A stretch of 23,655 nucleotides of DNA from a virus, in the IMG/VR virus record IMGVR_UViG_3300028025_003286, positions 1 through 23,655 of that record; one strand, given 5' to 3'. The position numbers were made by a program, and so were the translations under genes. Shown here piece by piece: positions 1 to 7,758 of this stretch. The number at the start of each line of letters is the position of its first letter. The stretch's first letter is position 1. Below the pieces are notes generated by a model. The model saw nothing but the letters and a program-made list of their open reading frames with translations. It was not told the DNA's origin and searched no databases.

Positions 1-41
1 ACTGGGGCTACTGGGGCTACTGGGGCTACTGGGGCTACTGG
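1..41 (+). repeat. 9-bp tandem repeat coding for Gly-Ala-Thr collagen-like triplets
   Basis: The unit ACTGGGGCT occurs four times without change at 1-36, followed by a partial unit ACTGG at 37-41. It lies in frame, so gain or loss of units would lengthen or shorten the collagen-like stalk of the fibre without breaking the reading frame. The array may extend upstream of the window. Confidence 0.9.
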
Positions 42-243
42 AACTTCTGGTGGTTCATTTGTCTATACACCTGCGGATGCAAGGGATACTTACACAATTA
101 CACACAATTTAGGGTATCAACCAAACGTAATGGTGGTTGATTCATTTGGCACTGAATATTTGGGGCAAATAATTTACACTAATAGTAACAGCCTAACCAT
201 TACTTTCACCTCTGCGGTTTACGCTACCGCTTACCTATCTTAA
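1..243 (+). CDS. C-terminal end of a collagen-like tail fibre protein (5' truncated)
   Basis: The frame is open from base 1 and ends at TAA 241-243, so the start lies outside the window; 80 residues are visible. It begins with Thr-Gly-Ala triplets encoded by a 9-bp tandem repeat, then a Gly/Ser joint, then about 60 residues with the pattern THNLGYQPNVMVVDSFG and an alternating beta-strand tail ending in AYLS. That pattern is the small C-terminal domain found at the tip of many phage fibres, with a conserved H-N-L-G and V-V-D, where it probably forms the trimeric, possibly receptor-contacting tip. The next gene starts 9 nt downstream. The role as a host-binding fibre tip is inferred from family resemblance; the full protein and its attachment domain cannot be seen. 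Confidence 0.8.
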   Translation, partial: TGATGATGATGATGTSGGSFVYTPADARDTYTITHNLGYQPNVMVVDSFGTEYLGQIIYTNSNSLTITFTSAVYATAYLS

Positions 244-252
244 GGATAACTT

Positions 253-2952
253 ATGGCAAAATCATTTTTGACGGACATTCAACTAAACAGGAACGTCCTG
301 CTTAATGCAAAGATTCAAGCGTGGGGCTCTGCTCCTACAGGCATTGGAAGTCCTGATGGTTCAGGAAACGCTTTAGCAGGTCAGATTTCCTCTTACCTTG
401 GTGACCTATACATTTTTACTGGTGCAAGCGGAACACCTGCAAACACGTGGAGTCGAGTAGGCAATACTCTTTCAGATAGCACAAGCACTACAAGTTCTAC
501 AACTGGTGCATCTTCTACTGCTGTTAAGGCTGCTTATGACTTAGCGGCTGCTGCTCTGCCTAAGAGCGGAGGTACCATGACAGGTACTTTAGCAATGGGT
601 TCAAACAACATCACTGGTACAGGAAGCATCTCTGCAACAACTTTTACTGGTGCTCTTACAGGCAACGCTTCTACTGCTACTACAGCAGGAAAGTGGACTT
701 CAGCGGTAAACCTTGCGGGCAACAGCGTTGATGGTTCTACTGCCGTAGCCTTTGCAAACAAGTTTATTGTTCAAGGAACTACCGACGCTGGTTTGTCAGG
801 TGCTCAGTTCCTAGGTGCTTTAGGTACAGGTATCGTAAAGAACACCACCACTACTGGTGTTTTGTCCATTGCTTCTGCTGGTGACTTCCCAACCCTTAAC
901 CAGAACACTACTGGCTCTGCTGGCTCTGTTGCTAACACTCTTACTTTTGGAACTGGTCTTACCGCTGGTGGGGCTTCCTTTAACGGTTCTGCCGCTGTAA
1001 CTATTACCCCAGTGTCTGCTACTACTAGCGTTGCTGGTATTGCCCAGTTGAGCGACTCTACCTCTACTACTTCCTCAGTTCTTGCTGCTACTGCTACTGC
1101 TGCTAAGGCTGCGTATGACCGTGGTAGCACAGGTGTAACTAACGCTGCTACTGCTCAAAGCACTGCTGATGCTGCTCTGCCAAAGGCTGGTGGCACCATG
1201 TCTGGTGCTATTGCTATGGGAAACAACAAGATTACTGGTCTTGGAACTCCTACTGACGCTGGAGATGCTGCAACTAAATCTTATGTAGATAACGTTTCTA
1301 CTGGCGTCAACATTCACGACGCTGTTGTTGCTGCAACCACTGGAACTATTGCTGGTGTGTATGCTGCTGGTTCAACCACTGCTAACCCTCCAGGTGATGG
1401 CGGTACAGGTGTTGGTGCAACCATTACTTACTCCGCCACTGGTGTAGTAACGCTAGATACTTCAGTAACTCTTGCTCAAGGCGACCGTGTTCTTGTAAAA
1501 GACGGTACTACAGCATTATCTGGAGCATCTTCTGTTGCTAACGGTATCTATGTAGTTACTACTGCTGGTGCTGTCGGAACAGCCGCAATCCTAACTCGCT
1601 CTACTGATGCTGACAACAGCCACTTTGGTGACCTTTCTGCTGGTGACCTTGTTTACGTTATTGGTGGAAATACTTACGCTGGTGACCAGTTTGTTCAGAC
1701 TACTAAGGGAACTGCGACTTCAGGTACTGGAGCAGACCTTACTTACTCTGTAAAGATTGGCACTGACGCCATTTCTTACACCCAGTTCTCTGGTGCTGGT
1801 GCTGTTCCTGCTGCAACTACCACTACTCTAGGTATTGCCTCATTCACAAACACACAGTTCGATGTTGCGTCTGGTGCGGTGTCAATCAAGTCTGCGGCTG
1901 CACTTCCTAGCCCTGTCCTTACAACTCCTACACTAAATGGAACGATTACCCTAGGTAGCACACCGTCATTTAGCGGTGCAGTCAGTTTTGCTAATACGCT
2001 TACTGCCACTGGCGGTATCACTATGGGCAACGTTCTTGCAACAGGTGCAAACAACATCACTCAAACTACTGGTTACTTACAGACTGCTGACATTAGATGG
2101 ACCACTAACAACACCGCAATTACTTTATGGGACACTACTCTAACTATAGGCTCGATTAGTACAGGTGGAGCATTAACCACAGGTTCTCTAAACCTAGGCA
2201 ATGGCACTGCATGGACTACAGGTACCATCAATATTGGTAATGGTGCTTCTGGTTCTCCAACCATTAGAGTTGGTGCAGGTAACGGCACTGCTGGTACTGC
2301 AACTATTGCTATTGGTAACAATGGTCAGTCTGGAACAGGTAAGAGTACCACCACTATTGCGGGTATTGTTAAACTTCCACAGGTTACAACTGGTACTGCT
2401 GGTTTTGTAAAAGTTGCTACTGATGGAACTCTTTCTACAGATACCACAACTTATGGAACTGGAACAGTAACTGGTGTATCGGTTGCTTCTGCTAACGGTT
2501 TTGCTGGCTCTTCTAGCGGAGGTGCTACCCCAGCACTTACTCTTTCTACCAGCATTACTGGTGTTCTAAAGGGTAATGGAACTGCAATCAGTGCTGCTAC
2601 TGCTGGAACTGATTACATCGCTCCATACGGTAGCACTACTGCAAACACTTTCCTTGCTGCTCCAAATGGTTCTGCTGGAACACCGTCATTCCGTACGGTT
2701 GTTTACGCAGACCTTCCAACTAACGTAGGTGTTGTTGCTCGTAAGGTATCTCTTGTAGGTACTGGTTCAGGAACTACTATTGCTTTGACTCACGGTCTTG
2801 GAACTAACCTAGTTACTGCTCAGGTTTATGACACTTCTACCTCAACTGCTACTTTGGTAGAAACTGATATCACTGTAACTAGCACAGTTGCTACCGCCAC
2901 TTTTGCAGCCACCACTACACTAAGCAATTACACACTCGTCGTCGTAGGTTAG
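253..2952 (+). CDS. Large tail fibre protein with phage-tail repeats
   Basis: 899 residues, ATG start preceded by AAGGATAA. Residues 1-70 look like a fibre N-terminal attachment domain (FLTDIQLNRNVLLNA, then GDLYIFTG and WSRVG). Two copies of a phage-tail repeat follow, near residues 73 and 266: LSDSTSTTSS, then KAAYD, then ALPK(S/A)GGTM(T/S)G and NNITG or NKITG. Residues about 350-515 form a domain common in phage fibres, with GDRVLVKD, NGIYVV, a run of aspartates around STDADN, and a closing YTQFSGAG. A Gly/Thr-rich stalk with TGSLNLGNGT-type repeats (from about 640) follows. The last 70 residues have the H-G-L-G and QVYD tip pattern, related to the tip of the preceding gene. The expected role is a trimeric host-recognition fibre. 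No enzymatic motif is visible. The fibre assignment is firm; the receptor is unknown. Confidence 0.85.
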   Translation: MAKSFLTDIQLNRNVLLNAKIQAWGSAPTGIGSPDGSGNALAGQISSYLGDLYIFTGASGTPANTWSRVGNTLSDSTSTTSSTTGASSTAVKAAYDLAAAALPKSGGTMTGTLAMGSNNITGTGSISATTFTGALTGNASTATTAGKWTSAVNLAGNSVDGSTAVAFANKFIVQGTTDAGLSGAQFLGALGTGIVKNTTTTGVLSIASAGDFPTLNQNTTGSAGSVANTLTFGTGLTAGGASFNGSAAVTITPVSATTSVAGIAQLSDSTSTTSSVLAATATAAKAAYDRGSTGVTNAATAQSTADAALPKAGGTMSGAIAMGNNKITGLGTPTDAGDAATKSYVDNVSTGVNIHDAVVAATTGTIAGVYAAGSTTANPPGDGGTGVGATITYSATGVVTLDTSVTLAQGDRVLVKDGTTALSGASSVANGIYVVTTAGAVGTAAILTRSTDADNSHFGDLSAGDLVYVIGGNTYAGDQFVQTTKGTATSGTGADLTYSVKIGTDAISYTQFSGAGAVPAATTTTLGIASFTNTQFDVASGAVSIKSAAALPSPVLTTPTLNGTITLGSTPSFSGAVSFANTLTATGGITMGNVLATGANNITQTTGYLQTADIRWTTNNTAITLWDTTLTIGSISTGGALTTGSLNLGNGTAWTTGTINIGNGASGSPTIRVGAGNGTAGTATIAIGNNGQSGTGKSTTTIAGIVKLPQVTTGTAGFVKVATDGTLSTDTTTYGTGTVTGVSVASANGFAGSSSGGATPALTLSTSITGVLKGNGTAISAATAGTDYIAPYGSTTANTFLAAPNGSAGTPSFRTVVYADLPTNVGVVARKVSLVGTGSGTTIALTHGLGTNLVTAQVYDTSTSTATLVETDITVTSTVATATFAATTTLSNYTLVVVG

Positions 2953-2961
2953 TATTAACCT

Positions 2962-4116
2962 ATGGCTAGAATATTTAAAACAGGTATAACTGCTGAAGGC
3001 ACAGTTACTGCTAATATTATAGATGCTTCTTCTGTAAGCACTACTACCGCTGATATTTTTGGTAACGTAACCACTGGCATTGTAGGTATTGCAGATGGAC
3101 TAACTACTGGAACACTAAACATTGGAAATGGCACAACGTCATCCACTGGTAGAACTGTAAACATTAATACTAATGCTTCTGGCTCTGTAACCGTTACAAC
3201 AAATATTGGTAGCAGCGTTCTCGGTGGGACAATCAATTTAATTGCTGGGTATCCTGGCGTAATCCTTAGTGGCACACCTCTTATCACTACCCCAGCAACA
3301 ACTGGCTCTTCATCTAGTAACCTGAGCATTAGTACTGGAGCAACAACAACATCTGGAAGTAGCGGAACTATAGTTGTTGATGTTGGAACTTCAGCAGGTA
3401 CCGCTGGAGCAGTTTACTTAGGTACAAGTAACTCCTCTGAAGTTAGAGTTGGAAGAGTTGGAATTACAACAAACTTAAAAGGCACAGTAAATTACGATTC
3501 CACAACAACCCCTATACATTTAAATGCTTCTGCTGGAACAACTGGTCAAGTGCTCACTTCTGCTGGTACAGGTGCAACACCTACTTGGACAACTCCAGGA
3601 CTAACTTCATGGACAGCATTTCAGTCAGGATATTATTATTACGCTCAAGGCGGTACTCAGACAAATGCAACGCCTACTTTAAACACAATGACACTTGTCC
3701 CATTTGCACTATCTGTTTCTACTACATTTACTAAAATAGGTATCTATGTTAATACTGGAGGTGCTGCGGGAGCAGTTGTTAGATTAGGTATCTACAATTC
3801 ATCAAACGGACTACCAGGTACTAGGCTATTAGACGCTGGAACAGTTGCTACAACAACATCTTCAGCACTTGCTCTGATAACAATAAGCCAAACACTAGCC
3901 CCTGGACTATACTGGCTTGCAGCAGTTCCACAAACAACAACATGCTCTGCACAATGCAAGGGTGCAGGACACGTTCCGATGGTTCCTTTTAATGGAAGCC
4001 CAGCAAACTCTAGTGCCAGAGGTTTACAGGTTGCTTCTGTTTCAGGAGCACTGCCAACTCCAGCAGGAACTTTGGCAATGTCATCAACTCCATTCGAGGT
4101 GTTTTTACAATTATGA
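2962..4116 (+). CDS. Fibre or spike protein with repeat stalk and receptor-binding-type C-terminal domain
   Basis: 384 residues, starting 9 nt after the previous stop with no convincing Shine-Dalgarno, so reinitiation after the 899-aa gene is likely. Residues 1-210 are Gly/Thr/Ser-rich, with GLTTGTLNIGNGT and beta-helix-like repeats that also occur in the 899-aa fibre. Residues about 195-210 (TGQVLTSAGTGATPTWT) are a typical fibre linker. Residues 217-384 form a compact domain: LVPFALS, TFTKIGIYVNTGGAAG, VVRLGIYNSSNGLPG, LLDAGTV, ITISQTLAPGLYWLA. That arrangement recurs at the C-terminus of many phage tail proteins and is thought to bind surface glycans or receptors. Cys328 and Cys332 lie in a loop and could form a local link. 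The stop overlaps the next start (ATGA). Function is inferred from family pattern. Confidence 0.8.
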   Translation: MARIFKTGITAEGTVTANIIDASSVSTTTADIFGNVTTGIVGIADGLTTGTLNIGNGTTSSTGRTVNINTNASGSVTVTTNIGSSVLGGTINLIAGYPGVILSGTPLITTPATTGSSSSNLSISTGATTTSGSSGTIVVDVGTSAGTAGAVYLGTSNSSEVRVGRVGITTNLKGTVNYDSTTTPIHLNASAGTTGQVLTSAGTGATPTWTTPGLTSWTAFQSGYYYYAQGGTQTNATPTLNTMTLVPFALSVSTTFTKIGIYVNTGGAAGAVVRLGIYNSSNGLPGTRLLDAGTVATTTSSALALITISQTLAPGLYWLAAVPQTTTCSAQCKGAGHVPMVPFNGSPANSSARGLQVASVSGALPTPAGTLAMSSTPFEVFLQL

Positions 4117-4316
4117 CAAAAGTTATTATTTATGGTGAAGGTGGTTTCTGTGAAGATTGTGACAATACTCATGACCATCCGCTAAACAACATTGTGGAAC
4201 AGTACGAGGTTGAAGACCTTGAGCCTACCCCAGAAGAAGTAGCCAAAGCCTCTGCGTTGGCTAAGTTAAGTGTTTTAGGGCTTACTGAAGAAGAAGTTAA
4301 GGCTCTATTAGGGTAA
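4113..4316 (+). CDS. Small acidic protein following the fibre gene
   Basis: 67 residues, start overlapping the upstream stop as ATGA, so translationally coupled to the 384-aa fibre gene. It opens with a beta-strand-like MTKVIIYGEGG, has a CxxC pair (Cys13, Cys16) and a His-rich stretch (NTHDHPLNN), then an acidic hinge (EVEDLEPTPEEV) and a C-terminal helix ending LGLTEEEVKALLG. Small acidic proteins with this last motif often follow fibre genes in phages. A chaperone or fibre-associated role is possible, but nothing in the sequence proves it. Confidence 0.7.
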   Translation: MTKVIIYGEGGFCEDCDNTHDHPLNNIVEQYEVEDLEPTPEEVAKASALAKLSVLGLTEEEVKALLG

Positions 4317-4328
4317 GTAAAGCCTTAC
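4298..4328 (+). promoter_or_regulatory. Possible alternative hairpins at the stop codon of the small acidic gene
   Basis: TAAGGCT (4298-4304) can pair with AGCCTTA (4321-4327), and GTAAG (4313-4317) can pair with CTTAC (4324-4328). Both use the same 3' arm, so they are mutually exclusive. No T-run follows, so this is not a standard terminator. A weak regulatory or RNA-processing role is possible; chance is also possible. Confidence 0.25.
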
Positions 4329-4355
4329 AATTAAAGAAGACTTTAGGAGATTTAA

Positions 4356-6275
4356 ATGGCTGTAAAAACAAAAATTCAAGTACGTAGGGACACTGCCGCT
4401 AACTGGACTTCAACTAACCCTGTTTTAGCACAAGGTGAAATTGGCTATGTAATTAGCGGAACTAACGCCACCTACTTCAAAATTGGCGATGGAACTACTG
4501 CTTGGGAATCCCTTGCTTTTCAAAACACTACTGGACCTACAGGAGCCACTGGTTCTACAGGTGCCACAGGTGCAGGTTTTAGCGGTGTAACATCAACTTC
4601 GTCAGTTGCTATCGGTACAGGTTCTAAGACTTTTGCTGTAGCCAGCACAGGTGCGTTTGTGCTTGGAGACCGAGTTAGAGTAATTAACACTGCAACCAAC
4701 TGGGTTGAAGGAACAATCACCGCCCTAACTTCAAACACCTCAATCACTGTTAACGTAGACCAAACTTCAGGTACAGGAACTTTAAGTTCTTGGACTGTAA
4801 GCATTGCAGGTCTCCCAGGAACTGTAGGTCAAACTGTAACAGGTCCTACAGGTCTAGGTTACTCTGGTGTTACATCTACTTCTTCTGTGGCTATTTCTAC
4901 AGGCTCTAAGGCGTTTACTGTTACTAGTACTGGGGCTTACGCAGTCGGTACTCGTGTTCGTGCCGCACACACTTCTACCCCAACTAACTATGTTGAAGGT
5001 GTAATCACTGCGTTAGTTGCAGATACTTCTATTACTGTTAACGCTGATGCTATTGGCGGTTCTGGTACACAGACTGCATGGACTTTCTCTGTTGCAGGTC
5101 AACCTGGCCCTACTGGTGCGACTGGCTCTACTGGTGCGACTGGCTCTACTGGTGCGACTGGTGCACAGGGTGCTACTGGGCCGCAGGGCTCTACAGGCTC
5201 TACTGGTGCTGCTGGTACTAATGGAACTAACGGTGCCGATGGAGTTGGTTATGATGGCGTAACTTCTACCACATCAATTTCGGTGAGCACAGGTTCCAAA
5301 GCAATTACTGTAAACAAGGTTGGTGCGTATGCACTTGGCACTAGAGTTCGTGTAGCCAATACTGCTACCCCAACTAACTTTGTTGAAGGTATTATCACTA
5401 ACATTGCCAGCCTAGTCGTTACCGTTAACGCAGATGCTATTGGTGGTACAGGAACTTTCACAGCATGGACTTTTTCTGTTGCAGGTAGCGTAGGTGCTAC
5501 TGGAGCGACTGGTGCCACTGGTGCTCAAGGCACTACAGGTGCCACAGGGGCTACTGGCTCTACTGGTGCTGCGGGTACTAACGGTGTTGGTTATGACGGA
5601 GTAACCTCTAGTTCCTCAGTGTCAATTAGCACAGGCTCTAAAAACTTTACCTTAAACAAGGTAGGTGCCTTTGCTGTTGGTACTAGAGTGCGTCTAGCAA
5701 ACTCTTCTTCTCCAGCAAACTTTGTTGAAGGAGTCATCACTGGAATCGCCTCTTTAGTTATTACCGTTAACGTGGATGCTACTGGCGGTTCTGGAACTTA
5801 CTCTTCTTGGACAGTTTCTGCTGCTGGAGTTAACGCTCTCGGTGCCATCCCGACAGGGATTAGAGTCCCTTACGCAACATCCTCAAACACAATCGCTTAT
5901 TCTGAAATCTCGTATCAAAGTGCTTATGGAGAGGTACTGACAAGAAACGGCTCAACCGTGGAATGGCAATACCCTCATCCGTACAAGATTCAAGTAGGTA
6001 AGCAAACATCAGTACTTGCTGGCGGTGCTACCCATGCGTCTATGACTGTTATTTTCCCTGTGCCATTTGACTATGTCCCTGTTGTAACCGTTACTCCAAC
6101 AGGAACAAGCACTCCTACTTCAGTAACTATAAGCAGCGTTACAACTGATAGTTTTGTGGCATACATCTTTGCGGGTACTGGAACCAATAACTCTGTTTGG
6201 GGAGCGTCAACTACCGCTAGAACTATTCACTGGTCTGCTGTTCAATACGCCTATAACGGTGCTGAGTCTGCCTAA
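4356..6275 (+). CDS. Collagen-like modular fibre protein with Mtd_N-like N-terminus
   Basis: 639 residues with a strong AGGAGAT site 7 nt before the ATG. Residues 1-57 (IQVRRDTAANWTS, LAQGEIGY, FKIGDGTTAWESL) match the major tropism determinant N-terminal type of fibre attachment domain. Four copies of an ~80-residue module follow at about 74-152, 167-248, 297-378 and 411-490. The consensus is GVTST(S/T)S at the start, TGSK, RVR, (Y/F)VEG.IT, VN.D, and a closing W(T).S.AG. The modules are joined by Gly-X-Y strings (GATGSTGATG) of varying length. Residues 543-639 form a different terminal domain (QVGKQTSVLAGGA, VPFDYVPVVTVTP) ending in NGAESA. This suggests a long trimeric fibre of beads on a collagen-like string. 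The stop overlaps the start of the next gene as TAATG. Confidence 0.82.
   Translation: MAVKTKIQVRRDTAANWTSTNPVLAQGEIGYVISGTNATYFKIGDGTTAWESLAFQNTTGPTGATGSTGATGAGFSGVTSTSSVAIGTGSKTFAVASTGAFVLGDRVRVINTATNWVEGTITALTSNTSITVNVDQTSGTGTLSSWTVSIAGLPGTVGQTVTGPTGLGYSGVTSTSSVAISTGSKAFTVTSTGAYAVGTRVRAAHTSTPTNYVEGVITALVADTSITVNADAIGGSGTQTAWTFSVAGQPGPTGATGSTGATGSTGATGAQGATGPQGSTGSTGAAGTNGTNGADGVGYDGVTSTTSISVSTGSKAITVNKVGAYALGTRVRVANTATPTNFVEGIITNIASLVVTVNADAIGGTGTFTAWTFSVAGSVGATGATGATGAQGTTGATGATGSTGAAGTNGVGYDGVTSSSSVSISTGSKNFTLNKVGAFAVGTRVRLANSSSPANFVEGVITGIASLVITVNVDATGGSGTYSSWTVSAAGVNALGAIPTGIRVPYATSSNTIAYSEISYQSAYGEVLTRNGSTVEWQYPHPYKIQVGKQTSVLAGGATHASMTVIFPVPFDYVPVVTVTPTGTSTPTSVTISSVTTDSFVAYIFAGTGTNNSVWGASTTARTIHWSAVQYAYNGAESA
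5113..5165 (+). repeat. 18-bp in-frame tandem repeat in the collagen-like linker
   Basis: The unit CTGGTGCGACTGGCTCTA occurs at 5113-5130 and 5131-5148, and its first half recurs from 5149. It codes for Gly-Ala-Thr-Gly-Ser-Thr steps between the second and third modules. Copy-number change would alter linker length in frame. Confidence 0.85.
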
Positions 6276-6880
6276 TGCGTGGCGGTGGTGCCGATAACGG
6301 CAGGTTTAGCGTAGACTATGAAGCCAAATCCATGTATGAAGGAATTGGTGAAGAACTAGGTGCTACCGTCGGTGTTGAAGTTGACTGGTGGCGTTGGCAA
6401 GACTACTACCTAAACGATAACTACACAGACATCGTAGACCCTATCTATGACGTATCATCATCTACAGCCACTAAAGGTAGGCGTTGGATGTTGCCGTTCA
6501 AAATGCCTGTAGTTATGGCTCAACTAGTTCGTGGAACTAACGTTATGAATGAGCGTGGTTTCTACGTTTCAGACACACTTCGCCTAGTTATTAACGTAGG
6601 TGAAGTAAACCGCTTTTTACCAACTCTACTTACCAATTCTAGCGGCCACATTAAAGATAGAATTATATATCGTGGTCAAGTATTTGTTCCTACACGGGTA
6701 CTACCTAGAGGTTCTTTCGGGTACCGTTGGGCTGTAGTAACAATTGACTGCAACCAGATGAACGCTGAAGAACTTGTAAATGACCCGCAGTTTCAGGCAT
6801 ACGCCACACCATCTAAATCAGATTACAGAACTTTTGGTTATGATGTTAGCACTTATGGTTCTGACCTTTACGGAGAGTAA
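6275..6880 (+). CDS. Putative virion protein, possibly neck or head-closure
   Basis: 201 residues, start in a TAATG overlap with the collagen-like fibre gene. Features seen: a Trp-rich stretch DWWRWQDYYL, a basic GRRWMLPFKMPVVMAQL, then GFYVSDTLRLVI, KDRIIYRGQVFVPTRVLPRG, and NAEELVNDPQF near the C-terminus. The alternating strands and the D-R-I-I-Y-R-G-Q-V-F segment resemble small beta-barrel head-closure or adaptor proteins of tailed phages, but similarity by eye is modest. Tight coupling to a fibre gene upstream and a mini-fibre downstream supports a structural role. It could instead be a fibre-associated adaptor. I do not recognise a named family with confidence. Confidence 0.6.
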   Translation: MRGGGADNGRFSVDYEAKSMYEGIGEELGATVGVEVDWWRWQDYYLNDNYTDIVDPIYDVSSSTATKGRRWMLPFKMPVVMAQLVRGTNVMNERGFYVSDTLRLVINVGEVNRFLPTLLTNSSGHIKDRIIYRGQVFVPTRVLPRGSFGYRWAVVTIDCNQMNAEELVNDPQFQAYATPSKSDYRTFGYDVSTYGSDLYGE

Positions 6881-6882
6881 AA

Positions 6883-7098
6883 ATGCCACTTGTTAAACCT
6901 ACTATTGGGCAGTCCTCTTGGGGTACAACCCTAAACACTGCCCTTGACTACCTAGACACTAAGGTAGGCCCTTGGGTCGCTGTCCCAGCATCAGCAACAG
7001 CAACAGGTACCGCAGGTCAAGTAGCCTACGCATCTGGGTTTCTATACATATGTGTAGCAACTAACACTTGGAGAAGAACCGCTTTATCTAGTTGGTAA
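6883..7098 (+). CDS. Mini tail-fibre-like protein
   Basis: 71 residues, starting 2 nt after the upstream stop. The N-terminus KPTIGQSSWGTTLN has the G-x-x-x-W-G-x-x-L-N pattern seen at the start of many phage fibre proteins. The C-terminal half, with GTAGQVAYASGFLYICVATNTWRRTALSSW, matches the small beta-hairpin unit that ends many fibre or head-decoration proteins (A-G-x-x-A, Y-x-C-V, T-W-R-R, final W). The protein therefore looks like a fibre reduced to its two end pieces without a stalk. It is probably a virion component; its site on the particle is unknown. Confidence 0.65.
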   Translation: MPLVKPTIGQSSWGTTLNTALDYLDTKVGPWVAVPASATATGTAGQVAYASGFLYICVATNTWRRTALSSW

Positions 7099-7100
7099 TT

Positions 7101-7235
7101 ATGCCGTTTAAATCAGAGCAACAACGCAAGTTTATGTACGCCACTAACCCTAAGATGGCGGTACAATGGGAAGAACATACCCCTAAAGGTAAGGCTCTAC
7201 CTAAAAAAGTAAAGAAGAAACAGAGGAAAAAATAA
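7101..7235 (+). CDS. 44-aa basic phage protein (MPFKSE family)
   Basis: A short ORF of 44 residues starting 2 nt after the mini-fibre stop and ending in a TAATG overlap with the next gene. It begins MPFKSEQQRKFMYATNP, continues WEEHTPKGKALP and ends in a lysine-rich tail (KKVKKKQRKK). The M-P-F-K-S-E-x-Q-R-K start and the W-E-x-H-T-P-K-G-K-x-L-P segment are the hallmark of a small protein common in tailed phages, whose function is unknown. About 27% of residues are Lys. Coupling on both sides and the family pattern make it a real gene. Confidence 0.85.
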   Translation: MPFKSEQQRKFMYATNPKMAVQWEEHTPKGKALPKKVKKKQRKK

Positions 7236-7441
7236 TGGCACTACCGAGACCAAAACGCTCAAAGAAGGCTAACGTAGCAAACACTAAAGACTCTAACGGA
7301 AAAGCCGAAAAGACTGTGAAAGCACAGCACAAGGGAAACATTAAGAAGAACCCTACTGATGTTGCTGGTGAGAAGGTTCACAGCCGTTACAGCACTACAG
7401 GTAAGGGCCCTAAGAAGACCCCTAAGTTTAAGAAGGACTAG
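7235..7441 (+). CDS. Lysine-rich small protein, unknown function
   Basis: 68 residues, about 25% Lys, almost no hydrophobic core. The start is in a TAATG overlap. It opens MALPRPKRSKK and ends KTPKFKKD. Composition suggests an unfolded, nucleic-acid-binding or virion-internal peptide, but no family is recognised. It belongs to the coupled chain of small genes; the next gene starts 2 nt after its stop. Confidence 0.7.
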   Translation: MALPRPKRSKKANVANTKDSNGKAEKTVKAQHKGNIKKNPTDVAGEKVHSRYSTTGKGPKKTPKFKKD

Positions 7442-7443
7442 TC

Positions 7444-7758
7444 ATGGCAAGCGAAGCATGGCAGAAGAAGTCTGGTAAGAACGCTAAAGGCGGTCTTAAT
7501 GAAAAGGGACGTAAGTCCTATGAGAGAGCAAACCCTGGCTCAGATTTGAAGGCTCCAGTTAAATCTGGCGATAACCCTAGACGTGCTTCATTCCTTGCGA
7601 GGATGGGTGGTAACCCTGGGCCAGAGCGTAAGCCTAACGGTGAGCCTACAAGACTACTGTTGTCTCTACAGGCGTGGGGTGCCTCTTCTAAGGCTGATGC
7701 TAAGAAGAAGGCTGCGGCTATGTCTAAGCGTCTTGACGCTAAGAAAGGTAAAAAATAA
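7444..7758 (+). CDS. DUF6321-like small basic protein
   Basis: 104 residues. The core AWQKKSGKNAKGGLNEKGR, then SYERANPGSDLKAPV, RRASFLARMGG, GPERKPNGEPTRLLLSLQAW is the pattern of the DUF6321 family, which occurs in many environmental and T4-like phages and has no established function. A lysine-rich tail (KKKAAAMSKRLDAKKGKK) is added at the C-terminus, as in its neighbours. It starts 2 nt after the upstream stop and ends in a TAATG overlap. Family assignment is by eye from the G-G-L-N-E-K-G-R and R-x-S-F-x-A-R-M-G-G motifs, which are distinctive. Confidence 0.8.
   Translation: MASEAWQKKSGKNAKGGLNEKGRKSYERANPGSDLKAPVKSGDNPRRASFLARMGGNPGPERKPNGEPTRLLLSLQAWGASSKADAKKKAAAMSKRLDAKKGKK

Noticed and set aside
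534-1317. Several minus-strand ORFs within the 899-aa fibre gene
   Set aside because: They lie opposite a clear fibre gene and arise from its Ala/Thr/Gly-rich codons; they show low-complexity Val/Pro/Ala or Ser sequence with no domain and no ribosome site.
2955-3329. Minus-strand 124-aa ORF opposite the 384-aa fibre
   Set aside because: Val/Pro/Ile-rich shadow of a repeat-rich gene with no recognisable family; all other genes are on the + strand.
5017-5262. Leu-rich + strand ORF within the collagen-like gene
   Set aside because: It is the Gly-Ala-Thr repeat read in another frame, giving poly-Leu/Val; the real frame has a full domain structure.
5100-5590. CRISPR-like repeat array
   Set aside because: The repeats are short, in frame and contiguous with collagen-like coding; there are no unique spacers of constant length.
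7200-7235. A-run in the 44-aa gene as a -1 frameshift site
   Set aside because: The frame phase does not give a canonical X-XXY-YYZ heptamer and the next gene has its own TAATG start.
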